Below, piece by piece: positions 1-14,348 of a stretch of DNA of 64,000 nt. The position numbers and the translations under genes were made by a program. The first letter of the stretch is position 1; every line of letters starts with the position of its first letter. The stretch covers positions 105,637,548 to 105,701,547 of the forward strand of contig CM072884.1 in NCBI GenBank assembly GCA_037013685.1, written 5' to 3'. This DNA comes from Acridotheres tristis. Its lineage: Eukaryota > Chordata > Aves > Passeriformes > Sturnidae. A model generated the notes under the pieces. That model was given only the letters and a program-made list of their open reading frames with translations, had not been told where the DNA came from and ran no database searches.

Positions 1-500
1 CACATCTTTTGAGCACCTGCAGGGCTGGTGACTCCACCTCTTCTATGGGCAGCCTGTTCCAAAGCCTGACCACCCTTTCAGTGAAGATGTTTTTCCTAAT
101 GTCCAATCTAAACCTCCCCTGGTATAACTTGAGGTTAATTCCTCTTGTTCTGTCTCTTGTTGCCTGGGAAGAAGGACTGACCTCCTTTGCTACACCATCC
201 CTTCAGGGAGTTGTAGAGAGCAATAAGGACCTTCCTGAGCCTCCTCTTCTCCAGACTGAACACTCCCAGCTCCCTCAGCTGCTCCTCACCTGAGTGGTGC
301 TCCAGACCCTTCCCAGCTCCATTGTCCTTCTCTGGACACACTCCAGCCTCTGATGGTTTTTTTTGTAGTGAGAGGCCCAAAACTGAACACAGGATTTGAG
401 GTGGGGCCTCAGCAGTGCCCAGCTCAGAGGGACAATCCCTGCCCTGGTATTTGCTGCCTGACTGATCAGCTCCACATTCAGGTTGGTGCCAAGAGCAATG
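1..500 (-). mobile_element. CR1 LINE fragment, minus strand, cut by the left edge
   Basis: Read on the minus strand this matches the 3' part of an avian CR1 non-LTR retrotransposon. On the plus strand the typical reverse-complement phrases appear in order: a stretch on grouping and tallying text such as 'cagcctgttccaaagcctgaccaccctttcagtgaag' in shorter pieces (for example cagcctgttccaaagcctga), then ctcctcttctccagactgaa near 242, then tgtccttctctggacacact near 324, then cagaactgaac-like and gaggtggggcctcagcagtg. The 3' octamer end lies off the left edge. The right boundary near 500 is approximate. The 94, 147 and 85 codon ORFs here are by-products of the repeat, not genes. Confidence 0.88.
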
Positions 501-3500
501 GTGACTTGCCTTAGATTCATACACATTACCAATGTAAAAGAATTTTAAAGGCCATTTAAATACAGAATATTTAATCACTGAATAAGTGAAAGTTATCTGA
601 AGTTTAATGTGAATCTCAAAATCTTTTTCCTACTTATTTTATACTTTCTCAAACTTCAATATTTTGTCAAAGCAGAAGGTATGCTTTGAGTGCTGGAAGT
701 TGGTGCAGAAAAGTGGTACAGGCAGTTTTGCTGTAAGGCAGATCTGAAATGTAGTGCAATAAATTTAAAGTAAAAAAAATCCTCACCAGAGACTCTCTAC
801 CCCTCCTTTTCAATTGTAGCCATGCCATCGAGAAGAGAAATAATAAAATTCACTCTACTTGAACACAAAAAATAGAGAAAAAAAGGAAGAAAAAAATATT
901 ATACTGTTTTTCTTGCTATTGTCTCCCATGCTTATCTCCAGCTAACTGCTGCTTTTCTTTTCCCTGCATAGTAGCATAAATATATATATTAGCATTATAT
1001 ATATATATGTATAAGCATAAATATTTTTCCATAAAGCAACTTTGTTTAAACCAGTTTTCTCCCAGATTTTGAAGCAAAGTGAGCATCATCCATCACCCAG
1101 AGCTCTTCAGTACCTCCTCAGCACTGCTAGCACTGCAGCTTGCTCTGCTTTGCAGAGATTTGCCTGGTGACAGTCTTGCCAGAGTGCACCAAATTGTTGC
1201 TGAAGTTCCCCTTCTTAAAATAAACAACTGTCTTAGTGCCAGGATTGACGCTGAGTTTACCTAAGGATGAAAAAGCAAACCACAGCCTATCCCTCTCCCC
1301 CTCAAGGAGCATTCCCTACTTCAATCCAGGCACTTGGAGGCTCCTTTGGGCAGCAGGAGCCCTGCACTCACTGCCTGTCCCACAGGCACAATTTTCCTGG
1401 CACTGCTTGTTCATCAATTCCCCAGGTAGGGATGCATTTTTAGTGGGCAACCAGCATGTTCAAAAGAAGTATGTTAGTTTCTTTTTGCTAGTTAAATCTC
1501 CCTATCTGAAATGATTTCTTAGTCCTGGAATACAGTATCATTTATGTGGCACTGCAGTTTTAGCAGTTTTGCTTCAAATTAACCCAGGAAACTTATATAT
1601 ACCAGTGATAATTATGTATATTAGCTGCTGTTTACACTGGTACAAGCTAAACTCAAATAAATTCTATTGAACCTACTCCAGAAGTTTCCAAATGAGTGTA
1701 TATATCAGTTTAGTTTTTTTAAACAAGTGCAAAAATATAAGCCATCTAAACTGGTAGCATTCTAGTTTATACAGAGAAGGTAAACATGTAAAGCAGATAT
1801 CTGTATTCTTTTATCAACAAAAACAACTTAAGTACAAAAAACCTTCCTCAGTCTTTGATACAGATGCTCTTTTACTCAGGTTTTACCATGCCATCAGGAC
1901 ATTGCCTACTAAGAGATGAGGAAGACAACAGTTGGAAAAAAAAAATTACAGAACAAGCAGAGTGATTCCAGAATTCCTGGAGTATGCTAGCAGCTATCTT
2001 TTCTGTTGAACTGGACTGAAAATTATTTTCAATACATTTTTCAGGGCACATTTCACAAAATACTGTAGATCCTGGAAGAAACTTCAGAAAGCCAGTCTGA
2101 TTCCCTTAATTCAAAAAGCAGATAACATTTTTTTTTATAGGATACAATATATAATGATCTGAACCTTCCTTACAAAACAGAGAGAAACTATTTAATGTGG
2201 TATGAGGCTAAATTTTACCCTGCACAATGTAAAAAATGTCAAAAATAGTGAAAGCAAATGACCCCATTTATAAAGAGGATTATTTGTGCTGTGAGCCCAG
2301 TACTAAAAATAAACAACAACAACTATGGCAGCTACAATTCTTTTAGAGGATCAGTCCTTGACTTTTTCTGAGCCATAACTCGACCCTATGGAGAAGAGAG
2401 CCAGCTTCCTGCTGGACTGAATCTGACACTATGACCAGATAAAAGCACTGCTCTGGATAGTGACACAGCATTCAAAAGGTTAATTCACAGCATAATTTGC
2501 CATCGGAGGAATAGATACATGTGCCAGCGCTGTTATCAGGAAGACAACTTCCACACTAAACCAACCTCAAATAAAAAATTAAGAATTGGAAATAGGAATC
2601 TTATTTGCAGCAAAGATGCTTTTCATTTGAGTGACAGTGCAAAAGCATTCAAGTGGGTATGAATTACATTTCCTACACTTTGATAGCTTTTCATCTTGTC
2701 AAAATGGTATTAAGAAATTTCCATATGAGTATGGATCCAATAACTTAACCAAGCACCCTGCCTAACTGAGTGACCTGATTTTTTTCCTAATCAAGTGATA
2801 CAAGAATGAGAAGGTTCAAATAGCCAGGTTTTTTTCCACTAAAATTAATATTGTGAAATATTTTCCTTTTTTTTTTGTCCATCCTTCTATCTCCTGTGAG
2901 AGGGGGAAGAGGGAATGAAAGGACCTTGTTGTAGTGCATTAAATAGAGTAATATCTTTCTGCATACAAGGTTTGTTGCTGGAGCCAGTGCAGTTCTTCTC
3001 CTTTCTCTCTTAAAGAGTCAAACTGTGTTTTTATTTTCTTCATAATCAACCGAATTAAACTGCTTTAAAAAACATTTAGGAAGCAAATGGTTCCAATAAA
3101 CCTTAAGAGGTGTAGGGACTATCTGACCTGTCTGGCCCGATAGGACAGAAAGGAGAAATGTCCTTTGCAGATCTTTTCTCTGGGTTTTCTCAGGCAAGAG
3201 GCACAAGTGGCTGTTTGGAAAGACCTGATTTCCAAGCACTGCAAAATGAAACTGTCAGGCTGAGCCTCCACCTTGGTACTGCTGCTTTTTAAAGGTAGAA
3301 AACTGGCACGCACATTTGGCTGGCTGAACTTTGTAAGAAGGGCTATTTACCTTAGAAAGAACTAGAGCTTATGTCTACAAAGATTGAATCTTTGCAAATA
3401 CTTACATACATGCATATTTAAAATTGTGTTTGAAGTCAATTGCACTGCCTTTATGCATACTGCTGAGTGTGTATCCATGCATTTGCAGTTATACAAACAT

Positions 3501-4015
3501 TTATCAGTAGAGAGCAAGACATATATTTGAGACTATTTCTCATGAATCATATAGATCTGCTTTAGCTATTTCTTGAGAAAGGCAGTATACTGCTTATTTT
3601 AAGATATTCTTCCTCCTAATTACAGTTCCAGTCATACTGCCCTTATCAAGAAGAGCAGCAAGTGGAAGCACTATAAAGACACATAATTTTTAGAAGGTCA
3701 CTTAAGTAACAAGAAAGCAAAAGAGTCCTCTACAGTTTCAGTAACTTATTATTCAGTTATCTCTTAAGGGGAAAAAAGAGAGCACACTTTATCCTTTCAT
3801 ATCCCCAAATATGCAAGCTTCATAATTCTCCTAAGGTTCAAAGACTTATTAATTATTTGTATTTCTAGTTCACTGATTTTTTTTTGCCCTGAGACACTTC
3901 ATCACCAGAATGACAGTCAATCCCAAGAGTGCTGCAGGCAGTCAGTCTGTTTTGTCTGCTAACCAGACTGATTGGCACTAAAGCAGTGCCCCAGCACCAG
4001 GGTATTAGGAGAGAG
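501..4015. other. Intergenic, no gene seen
   Basis: AT-rich DNA with many A and T runs and no supportable coding exon. It holds a short (TA)n cluster at about 979-1010, in which the motif agcataaatat occurs on both sides. Short ORFs at 1079-1514 and 3018-3313 have no recognisable domain and overlap on both strands, so I treat them as chance. Confidence 0.6.
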
Positions 4016-4110
4016 CCATGGAATATAGAATATCCTGAGTTGGAAGGGACTCCAGGGATCATTGAGTCCAACTCCTGGCCTTGCACAGGACAGTCCCACG
4101 TGCTTGAAAG
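4016..4110 (-). mobile_element. CR1 LINE 3' end fragment, minus strand
   Basis: The plus strand reads the reverse complement of a CR1 3' end: a degenerate octamer (ccatggaatatagaatatcc), then gagttggaagggactccagg, then atcattgagtccaactcctg, then ccttgcacaggacagtccca. This is the typical order at the 3' terminus of songbird CR1 copies. Only about 95 bp remain, as expected for heavy 5' truncation. Confidence 0.85.
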
Positions 4111-4343
4111 GATGTGTGAGAACACAAGGGCAGAAAGGACAGAGGGACAAAATACCCTGCCAGAGGTACTGAGTGAGTGGTGAAGTACCTGCTTTAACCA
4201 TGGCCCCTCTTCAACAGCATTACTCACACCCTTCCAGGCTGAGAGCTGTAACAGCAGTGAGAGTTTGCACCACTTCCTCACTGGGTTGTCTCAGTCTCTT
4301 CTGCCTTCACTCAGAGCCAAGATGAAAAAATATACAAAGGAAA

Positions 4344-4858
4344 TGGATTTTCTCGTGTTCAGGCTTGGTTGTTTATTAAATCTTATCAAAAAGTACAGAA
4401 CATTCAGCAACACTCCTAGCTACTGCTAGAAGCAAGGAAAATGGAGGAAGATGCAGCTGCTACAAGGTCTCTTAAAGCTAAACAGTCCAGTAGAGAATTA
4501 ACACCTATATTATTTATACTTTTAACCAAATAACTAAACTCTAATGACCCTCAGTGCAGCACTAACTGTCCAACCAGAAACTACTACATGAAACCATGAA
4601 GAAGAAGATGAACACTGAGACACCACCCAAAATCCTCCATCTTGTCCCATACCTATTACTGTACTATAAAAATCTCAAATTCAAAACCCTTTACCATGTG
4701 AAAGCACACACTTCTATTTAACTACACACCCTTGATTTTGACTTCATCACTTAAATTTGGAAGCCTTCTCCAAGCCTCAGATCAAAAGCAGTGTTCTCCA
4801 GGGGGTCAGTACCAGAAAGCACAGAAAGCTCAAAAACCCAGATTTCTGGGATACAACA
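4344..4858 (-). mobile_element. Solo LTR of an endogenous retrovirus, minus strand (copy A)
   Basis: About 515 bp that is the reverse complement of the block at 16248-16772, alignable along its full length but clearly diverged. On the minus strand it starts with TG at 4858 (tgttgtatcccagaaatctg) and carries the polyadenylation signal AATAAA (plus-strand tttatt at 4372-4377) shortly before its 3' end. No gag, pol or env remnant lies on either side, so it is a solo LTR. The flanking five bases (ggaaa left, gagaa right) are similar but not identical, so a target-site duplication is not proven. The 114, 68 and 73 codon ORFs near 4732-5076 partly lie inside it and are not genes. Confidence 0.75.
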
Positions 4859-7800
4859 GAGAACAACATCTGCAGACCTGGATGGAGAGAGGAAGCAAAG
4901 TGTGTTGGTTCCACATGTCCTCTTACAGAATGGCAGCTATTCCCATTTTCTATTCCTCTTTAGCCAGATGGCTTATCTGGCCATCAGCAAAACATCTCAG
5001 AAAATGTCCTAATACACCACACTTGTATGGTGCAAAAACCAGAATGTACTGTTTTTACAACACCTGGAAGATGTAAACAATGTATGAAATGGTGGTAAGG
5101 CTCAATATTTCTTGGAGGAGATTGAGGCAAATTGAAGTTTTGATTTTCCCACACCTGCAGAAACTGAAGACCATACATACCTTTTGTGCATTTGAGCAGC
5201 ACTCCTCTCTTGCAGAAAACTCACACTTTGAATGAACGAATTAATAATAGCTGCAAAAATAAAGCAGAGTTTGGACATAAAATTCCTACAAGTTTTGCAA
5301 AATACTGTAATGAGTTTTAAACTTTAACTTAAAGTTTGGCCTTAAGTTAGCATTACATAAAGTTTAGTATTTTGTCCTACTTTTTGTCTGCAGTTGCACT
5401 TGTCATTGGCTCCTGTCACCATTTTGGATTAAGTCAAAATGCTTACTGTAGAAAAGTATTTGTTCTTTTCAGGAGGAAAATGAAGCAGTTAGCAATATTC
5501 TGAGAAGCTTGTCACTGCTGATGACACACTACATAAGCTTGTACAAAACAAAACCAGGATTGGAGATAGCAAGGCTTCTTCCAAATAATCACTAGATGGC
5601 CATTGCCATCCTGCAAGAGTGATGCATTGCTTCACTATGAAACAAATAGGAGTTAACAGTGTCAATAGAACAGAATCTGTCTTCTGAGGTAATGTAATGT
5701 ATCCACTGAGATAATGTCACTTGAGTGAAATGAAATATCCCACATAATTTCCTGCATTTCTTATCACATGGCTACTCTTGAAATGTTAATTTCCATTTAA
5801 CCACTTGCTTTTACCTCAGTGAAGCAGATAGCAGGTAAATTTGTAGCATGTTGAAGAGCCTAAATTCCTTTCAAAAGTGTAGTGAACGTTGTCTTATTGC
5901 TTGCAGAGATATCACAAAAAGATTTTCATTTCCTCAGAACTTATCATTTGAAATTACTCAACAGTTTAGAAACTACTTGTATGAGTTTGCCAAATAAATA
6001 GTGCTGAAGTTTTTGATACTCCAAGGATAAAATGAGGATCTAAGACTGAAAAAATGCTTTGATTCATCCAACTAGAAAAGAAAGCTATTGGAGAGAAATT
6101 TTCTTTTAAACAATTGAAAAGGGCAAATTAGATTTTTTTTACAAAAATGGTCAATTTTCATTCATGGGTTTTGAAAAAAAGTTTGAAAAAAAGTTTGAAC
6201 TTGTTTCTTTTGGAAGCCTAACATGCCATGTTGTTCCCAAAAAAAAAGCAAAACAAAACTAGGTTTAAGAGCCAATAGTGTCTGGAAGATTTGTAAACAG
6301 CTGATACAGAGGCCAAAGAGCATCCACATGTGGCCTATTCACAGGTTCCAAAACAATTTAAGGAAAAGTTACCATGGGAAATCAGTACATTAGTCCAAAA
6401 GTTTCTATTCTGGGATTTTCAAAGCTTGAACAAGCTAGAAGAAGGAGCAAAGCAGATTTTTTTTCCAGTTTGACTAACTCAAGTCATTAATTTGGCTTTT
6501 ACTAGGCAAGTTCCTCTGAAGATCAGTTGCTGAAGTTTTCTGCTGAGATTCACCCCCTAAGGAACTTTTATTACTGGCCCTGTGGCTACACTAAATAGAC
6601 ATCTCTTCATCTGGAATTCATGTTGAATACATCTTTCTAAGGTTCCTATGAAAAAAAAAATTATACACTGTAAAATGTTGTTTACTTAGTTGCACTCTAA
6701 AAGTTAAAACAAACCCCCGAAGACTTGGTGCTAATGATGTAGTGGAAAAGTTCTGTAGATTTTAAATTAGAGCAAAATATTTGAGGAATAATGAGACTGA
6801 ATGGTTTTGTTTTGTTGTTTTTGTTGTTTAATCTATTCACCTGTCATCTTAACACTTCAAATTTGCATTTGTTTGATCTTATATACAGTATTTCAGTAGA
6901 AATTAACATGGTACTATTATTGTCAAAATTTCTTTTGCCTTTTGAATTTTATTCCTTCCTTTTACTTTTGAACCAGTGAGCAGAAAATAATCATTTTCTG
7001 TGTACCCAGAGAAAGTGGAAAAGGGGAATGAGTAAGGCTATTTTTGTAAAGCTTAACTTCTTTTCTAAGAACATAGTAAAAAATTTAGATAATCTTACAT
7101 GAACACTGTACCAACAACTTCTGCAAAAAAAAAAAAAAAAAAGGGGGCTTATATTGCTTTCTGCAATCAGTGTTCTGTTATTCCTTATATTATTTACATT
7201 ATTTTAATGTTTGGTGTGAAACCGATAAAATAGCTTATAATCCAGCCTGGACTTATTTAACCTTCAACAGTGGTATGAAAGAGAGCAAAGATATATATAT
7301 ATATCACACAGTGTTTTCCGTCTGAAAAACACTCTTCTGGATTCACCCTTCTCTTGTGGACTGCCTGTGGGGGAAAAAAACAGCAAACCAACGAACTTGT
7401 TCCAGTTATATTGGCTTTATGTGCAAAATCCTTACTGGTAAAAAGTAGTGCCATTTTCCTGATTAAATATATACAAATTTACCTTTTTTTTTTTCATTTA
7501 GCAAATGTCAGTATCTTCTATTGGGCTTTCTTACATTTCTTCAGTGGTAAACTGTCTGCATAACATGAAATGCAGCATTATATTTCTACACATTCATTTT
7601 TGAAAGGGATATTACAAACATTTTAATCATTCTTGAAAACCAGCATATGAAACAGCAAATGGCAAGCATGACCAGTCAGGGAAAGATACTGTGAAGTTTA
7701 TCCACGTGTGAGTTTATATATATTCATTTTCTTCTTACTCTTAGAAAGAAAGTGGAGTCTTAGGGAGCATGTCATACATGAAGGCTGATTAATACTTTCC

Positions 7801-10800
7801 AGTCATTGCAGAGTATCTGTCAGAAGACAGAAAAAGGAAAGGAAAATAAGGAATTATAATCAGATTTTTTTTTTTCTTCCAGGAGAGGTTCCGTTCAGTA
7901 GTTTTTGCTATGAAAGCATTTGATGTTGCATTATGAGCATTTGAATTTGAGGACTTCCCACCTGTCTTATGCTTCTTTGTTGTCAAGGTTAGAACTGGAT
8001 GATTTTCGTTTTTCATACTAACTATTTCTACATGAATATAGTATAACAAAAAGCAGAAGGCTATGACCAGTTCTCATTTTCTTCTTTGCAAAACAGTTGT
8101 CAAGTGTTGTGGAGGACTCAGTTGTACCATAGGAGGAAAGGTGAGATATTTTCATTACAAGAAAAACTCTGGGTAGAAATTCCTGGTACTTCTTCCTGTT
8201 CCTAATAAAAAAGGGATAACAAAGGGATATTATTTGTATCCTAAAACATGACTGATTTAAATTATGACAATGTGTTCATGCTACCTATATTATCATATTT
8301 TTGTAATACTTCAAAGCTATGAGTAAATCCTTGCATACTCAGAAATATGAAGGATACTGAGGGCTAAGAACCTGTGTGCCTCTCCTCTCAGCTCTGTCCT
8401 TGGATATGCTTTCAACAAGCTTTAGCAAGAGCTTCAGAAGTAGATTCCTATGGCTTATTCTTTTTTTTTTTTCTGCCAGAAAACAAGTGATGCATTTTTC
8501 ACAATGAGCCAAAGCAAGTTACAGAGGCTTCTCTTACATTTGTAAGTGCATTTTTGACATTTATTAAGTTTCTTAATAAAGTTGAAAGAAGTATGGAAAA
8601 AAAAGTTATGAAACTGAGTCCTGCTTCTCAGTAAGTTCAAAATAGGTAATACCCTCCTGAAACTCTTTATAGTGAGATTATGCACGCATGTATTTTTTAA
8701 ATTTATTATTGTGTAACAGTGTATACTGATTTATATTAGAATCATACATGTGTATTAGTACTTCTACCAGAACTGGCATACATTGATTGTCTACCTTCTG
8801 TTTTTAAAGATGGGCAGGCAGTATTTAGAGGACTAGATGCAGTAAAAATGATATGCCAACGATATTAAGAGTAATTTCACTTACCTCTCAATCCAGGCTT
8901 CAACGTCTGTTTATTCCCTGATACTCCCAGATGTCCCAAGAGAAAAATTATTAAAACTGCTGAAGACATTATTTTGAAATCAAATTACCCAAACAATATG
9001 TTAACATGCAACATATGTTAATGATACTAAAGATAGAATGGAGTTTCAGTTTAAGTGACTATTAACATCTTACACTTTAGGAAACTGTATATAACTAAAT
9101 GCATATAATCCATGCAGGTATACTACAGATAAATATTTTTATTAATATCTATATGAAACTTTTTGCATCAGTTAAAATGAACCAAGATATTGGATGTGAA
9201 ATTTGGAAATCCCTTTCATAAAAGACAGGGTACTCGGGTTTGGAAAATTTCATTATAGATAGATTTTACAGGCAGCATGAAGTATTTGGCCCTTTTTTGA
9301 GCCAAACAAGCAAGGTAACATGGTCTTATTCAACTCATTTTAAAGCTATTGTAATCTATTTGGACAAAATGTGCCATAATTCAGATGTGTTAGGTCATAC
9401 GTTGTACTCAATGGTCTCAACCCAGTTTGTTTTCTGATTCTATAATTCTGAGTAAGAAAATGTCCACATAATTAGAGAGACACGCTGATATTGCTAGGAT
9501 TTGGAGGGAGGAATATGAACACAAAGGAAAAGCAATTACAATCCAGTCAGAGAGAGACCTGCAAAGCTGTGAGAGAACTGGAGACATTGAAATGGCACAA
9601 GTCCTTCAGCAGAGGTTGTGAAGTACCCATTGATGGGATGGGCACAGTTACCCTGCAGTGGTAGGAACCCCAAAATGGCACAAAAAAGTTGTGTAATGTG
9701 TGTAGGCTACACGCTGACCAGAGGAATCACCACTGTCCCGCTCAGCCTGATTTCAGTGCCAAGTGGAACTGAAATACTTTGCAGCTGTCATTACCACAGC
9801 GTCTCTAACCTTGTTGCTTGAAGTGTTAATTTTCTCAGTGTTCCCATGAGATGAAGAAGGGTCAGTTGTGTTTTATGAGAGGAGAACTGGGGCACAAAGC
9901 ATTTTCCCTAGCTCTCAGCTCCTAAGAGTGCAATAAAGTACACTGCAGCCAAAAAGGAGGTTACTGGTAAAGCAATATCAGCGAGCACTCCTATTGCAGT
10001 GCAGCCTTTACTGACACAGGACATTGCAGTTCCCCAACTAAATAACACATAGCAGTAGAATTTTCCACTTTTTGGTATCATTGTATATTTGTGTTGATAT
10101 AAAAATAGTAATTGAAAAAAACACACTAAACATAAGCAACGTGAATGTGTGGCTTTACAGTCACCTGGTGCTGATTTAGCCTCTGCCTATCCTGTGAATC
10201 ACAACCTCCCCTTTCCCATATTCTTTGTGTACATATTGCCATCACCTGCTTTGTGTCACCCCAGACCCTGAGGGACCTAGCTCATTTCATAGATCTGACT
10301 TAGAATATTCATTTTGTTTGTCCTCAGGGCCAGCTGTCACCTGGCCCCATCATGGCAGTGGGAAGAGGGCCATGGGGTGAATGATGCGAGGGGAGGGTGA
10401 CTTTTATAAAGATGTACAAGCTTAGATCTTAAACTATCATATAGCAGCACCACTACTTTTACAGCACAAGGTGTCTGATTATCCATCCTTCCTCCTTCTG
10501 AATGCAGCAACTGGCAAGTGTACTGGATACAATTTTGACTTTTCCTCCAGAGAAATAAAACACCTTGTCCGAGGTCCCATAGGATACCTGTGGAAATGCT
10601 ACAAACAGAACGGAATCTTTTCCACTTTAATGATTGAGACATGCTCTGCAGAGGGCTTCAACTTCTTATGCTGTATGTGAAACATTTATCACCCCCCTCT
10701 GCAGTGTGTACAACATTTTGGTAGGGATTTTATTTAGAATGTTTGTGAACAGATCTATTTGTAGTGAATAACACTGCTGGGGAACTCCAATGGCACGTCT

Positions 10801-11535
10801 TCATCACACTCCTTACTGCAATACTGAAAGCTCTCTGGTGATAACTTTTGGGTTTATTGGCACTCTGACCTAATTTTGATGCTTAATGATTTTTTAAATT
10901 ATATATATTTTTTAATTATTAGAAGGTTGAATGGCAAACAGGAAACTCATTCAGCTACTGTGTAATGTAGGAAGCATTTCTCACATGTGGTAATGAATCA
11001 TTTGGGGGAAGAACAGCTGCATATGACTCCTCTAACATAATAAACAAAGGGTTCATCAATTCCAGGTGCAACAACTTACAGTGTTAATATGTAATAGAAC
11101 AGAAAGCTGATTTTGATTATCAAGGACTCCTTGAATTGCCTAGAAGGAGAATAAGTTGCAACAGAACTGAGAATTTATTTTTGAAACCAGCTGACCAGGG
11201 AAGTCCAGATTGCTCTGTAAATTACATGGCTTCTCAGACAGCAAAGGAGTGCTCCATGTGTAATCACCTCCTTTACTAAAATTGCACCATGGCCTTTCTT
11301 TTAATCTTGTGCACAGTGAGTATGTAGCTAAAATGTTTTCCATCTGCTCCTACTTTCCTCAGATAATGTCAATGAAGCTTCACAGATGGAGGTACAGACA
11401 TCAGGCAAAATTTACTTGGGCAAAGTAATAAAGCCAACCCATTACCAACAAGTTTGAGAAGAAAACAATGGTAGAACAACTATGAATATTTATTTATGAC
11501 TTCTTAGTTGAGATGCTAACAGTCACTGTAAGGTA
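4859..11535. other. Intergenic, no gene seen
   Basis: About 6.7 kb of AT-rich DNA without recognisable coding exons, RNA genes or intact transposons. Small simple repeats occur: gtttgaaaaaaa in about two and a half copies at about 6178-6200, A18 followed by G5 at 7125-7147, and (AT)n at 7291-7304. ORFs of 60-100 codons (for example 10337-10642 minus) show no domain, and they overlap ORFs on the other strand. Confidence 0.6.
7125..7147. repeat. Poly-A run followed by poly-G
   Basis: Eighteen consecutive A residues and then five G residues. It could be the tail of an old retrocopy, but no retrocopy body is visible to its left. It is more simply a length-variable homopolymer and a likely site of sequencing or assembly error. 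Confidence 0.9.
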
Positions 11536-11600
11536 TCATAGAATAATTAAGGTTGGAAAAGACCTCTAGGATCATCAAGTCCAACCATTAACCCAGCCAT
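11536..11600 (-). mobile_element. CR1 LINE 3' end fragment, minus strand
   Basis: The plus strand reads atcatagaataattaaggtt, then ggaaaagacctctaggatca, then tcaagtccaaccattaaccc. This is the reverse complement of a standard avian CR1 3' terminus, octamer included. Only about 65 bp survive, a severely 5'-truncated insertion. Confidence 0.88.
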
Positions 11601-14348
11601 GTTCTCCAGGTATCATTAGTTTTCCAGAAATAATGATTTTTTTTTTCTCCTTAGATTTTGCTTTTCTTGAAAGTAATTTCTAGGAGTTATGATATTCAGT
11701 AAACACACTGTGCTGGGAGCCAGTGAGCTTGAGAAGATGTGCAACATCTGTGATCATACAAACAAATTACCTTCACTATACTTAAAATGTGAAAAATCAC
11801 AAGAAGAAAAGAATTAATCACCATTTAAGAGCAAATACTACCGGCAGTAATTGCTGAAAGAACTGCAGTTGAGGCAACTGGTGTCCAAGTCTCTTGGGAG
11901 CAACTGAAGCTGGATTTTAAAATAAAAGAGCACTCAAAAGATGCTTTGAGTTAGAAGGATGGCAATGGTTTTGGAGACACATAATTCCATTAACCAGATA
12001 TCAACTTTATCTCCTACCGTGGCTTGACAGCGCAAAGAGGGCGAGGCTGTGCAGTCAGAAATCAGCACACTGGGCTGATATGGGGGAAGTGTGGGTTCAG
12101 CTGTCCTCAGACACAGCTCCTGCCAAGTGCAAACCCCAGTGCTGGGCTCTGGGGCAAGGAAACAACCATCAGCTCTTCCTTTTCTGGTGTGCGGTGTAAA
12201 AGAACATTTTTTAAACTTTCAGCAGAACTGAACCCTTTTTTTCTTGTTGCTGCTGCTATTCTTGGCTGCTACACATGCAGAGAAGAGCTTTAGGTATCTT
12301 TCAGACTAAGACTTAAGACTTCAGTTTCTGGGACAAAAATAGATAAGGTATTTTAACACTGTAGTTCCATGTAACAAATGCTTTTACTGGAAGCTCATAG
12401 CATTGTAAAAAGTGAGAAGCAATCTGCTCTGTATGAAGTGGCCACAACTTTATGCCTTCCACATGCTAGCACCACCTGCTAATTTGGATAAATGGCTGTG
12501 GATCTCAGGGATCACAGGCAGTTCCAGATGGTGTCTCATGCTAGACAGCACCTAGATCACACAGGAGGAAGGGGCAGGAGGTTGATGTGCTGGAACCTGT
12601 GGATGAGAAGGAGCAGCATCAGTGGTGGAGATGCAGGTTCTTCTCAACAGAGCATCCTGCAAGGCTGGAAAAGGCTGGCTGCTCTGCTGGAATAGCCATC
12701 ACCCTTTGTCCACAAGGAGCTTCTTATTAAAAAAAGGAATTTTTTTACTTTTTTTTTTTTCTTTTTTTTTTTTGCCTAGCAGGTAGTAGAAAAGCACCCA
12801 CCAGCCCTGCATCTGACTCCCCCCAGTGAGTCCCAAAAAGCAGGGGAGGAGCACTGGCCAGCAGCCCAGGCTGGGCTGTGATGGGCTCTGTGGGCTGTGG
12901 TGTGGGCTCATGGCTGGGGATGTCCCTTCTCCACGCTCCACTCTAACCAGGAGCAGGGCTGGAGGCAGAGGGCTGCAGACTAGCCCAGGAATATCCTCAC
13001 AGGGTACCTTTTTAAATTTAAAACCCATGACACTTTGGTAGTGGCATTTTTAAGGCCTGTTGATCATCACTTTTCCCCGTTTCTGCTGGCAAATCTCCCC
13101 TCACTTCACCCTACACCAAAGGCAAACCAGCACTGTGCAGCTGCATCTTCTGTCTGTCCTCACTCCATGTCTGCTTTGGTGTGACTGATTAGTAAAGAAG
13201 GTGGGTAAACAAACTATATTCCAGCTGAAATTTCCCTTTCATCAGGAATACTCCCAGCTGGACAGATGCTGCCAGAGGCTGACTCTTTTATGCTGCCTAA
13301 GCAAAGTAATGGAACTGATTCAGTGGAAAGGATATTGCCCTACATACTTGCTATTTAAATAGCTTGCAAATTTAAAAGCAGTCTCTCTTGATCATTTTTA
13401 AAGTGCTCAATGGATATGAAGTAAGTAATGCAAAAATAATTTCATCTTATTAGGGGATTTCAGTGTGCACTGGGGATAGTAGGCATTTAGTAAATTCACT
13501 TGGCAAGGAACATTCAAAAACAAGACAAATAATAAAATATGGTGTCTGCAATTCCCAGACTTCACTCTAAGACATTGTTTTGATAAACAATAGTGCTTAG
13601 GTAAACAATTGTCTGTTTTAAGTTCAATATATAGCCACAGAAGATATTACTGGTAGATATTTAATTTTATAGGGCATTTTTGTTTAAAAAAGAAGACAGA
13701 ACAATATTGAATAGAATGGAATACTTTATGGGAGCATCTAATGTTCAGACTGTTAAAGAAAAATGACATTTTTATGATTATTATTTACATATACTTTAGG
13801 TTTCTACTTTTATGTTAATTTTAAGAAAATTTAATGGACCAGTTATCCTGATTATAACTGAAAAATTCCACAGCTCTCTCTGTCCTTGTTATTCAGCAAA
13901 TTTGCAATAGCTAAGATGCATCTTAAAGCACAACATATGAACATTCTTAGTAGGCAGTCAGTTTTTATTAGTGCATCTTTTCTCAATGTGGTAGCAAATC
14001 AGCCCCACCTTCCACAGCTTCTTTGCAAGTACACTGATGTAAAAAAATTAACTTGAATTGATCTATCATGTCCTAAAATTAGTAAATGTCTTTTTTAAAG
14101 CAGCCTAAGCAATGGCATTGCTTCCAACATATAAAAGATAGAACTCAACACAAAAGGGTCTATGAGAAATTTTACCAGAAAAGAAAAGTCATGCATGAGC
14201 TGAACAGTGTTTAGACAGAGAGTTGGAGAGAAGATGGAGCTATAACCTAAATATTTATATTAAATAAAAAACATTGATTCTAACTTCTGACCTAAATTTT
14301 CTTCTGAAAGGCTATCCACAAGGGTAGGGACACCACAGGGGAGAGATA
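11601..14348. other. Intergenic, no gene seen
   Basis: Mixed AT-rich sequence with a more GC-rich patch at about 12490-13010 that holds several short ORFs on both strands (67-109 codons). None resembles a known domain. The minus-strand 109 codon ORF gets its lysine-rich run from the poly-T tract at 12740-12773. I see no exon, RNA gene or definite repeat. Confidence 0.55.
12740..12773. repeat. T-rich homopolymer tract
   Basis: An almost pure T run broken by one 'ac' and single C residues, directly followed by a GC-richer segment. It is low-complexity sequence. In the minus orientation it would be a poly-A, but no retrotransposed sequence precedes it on that strand that I can name. Confidence 0.85.
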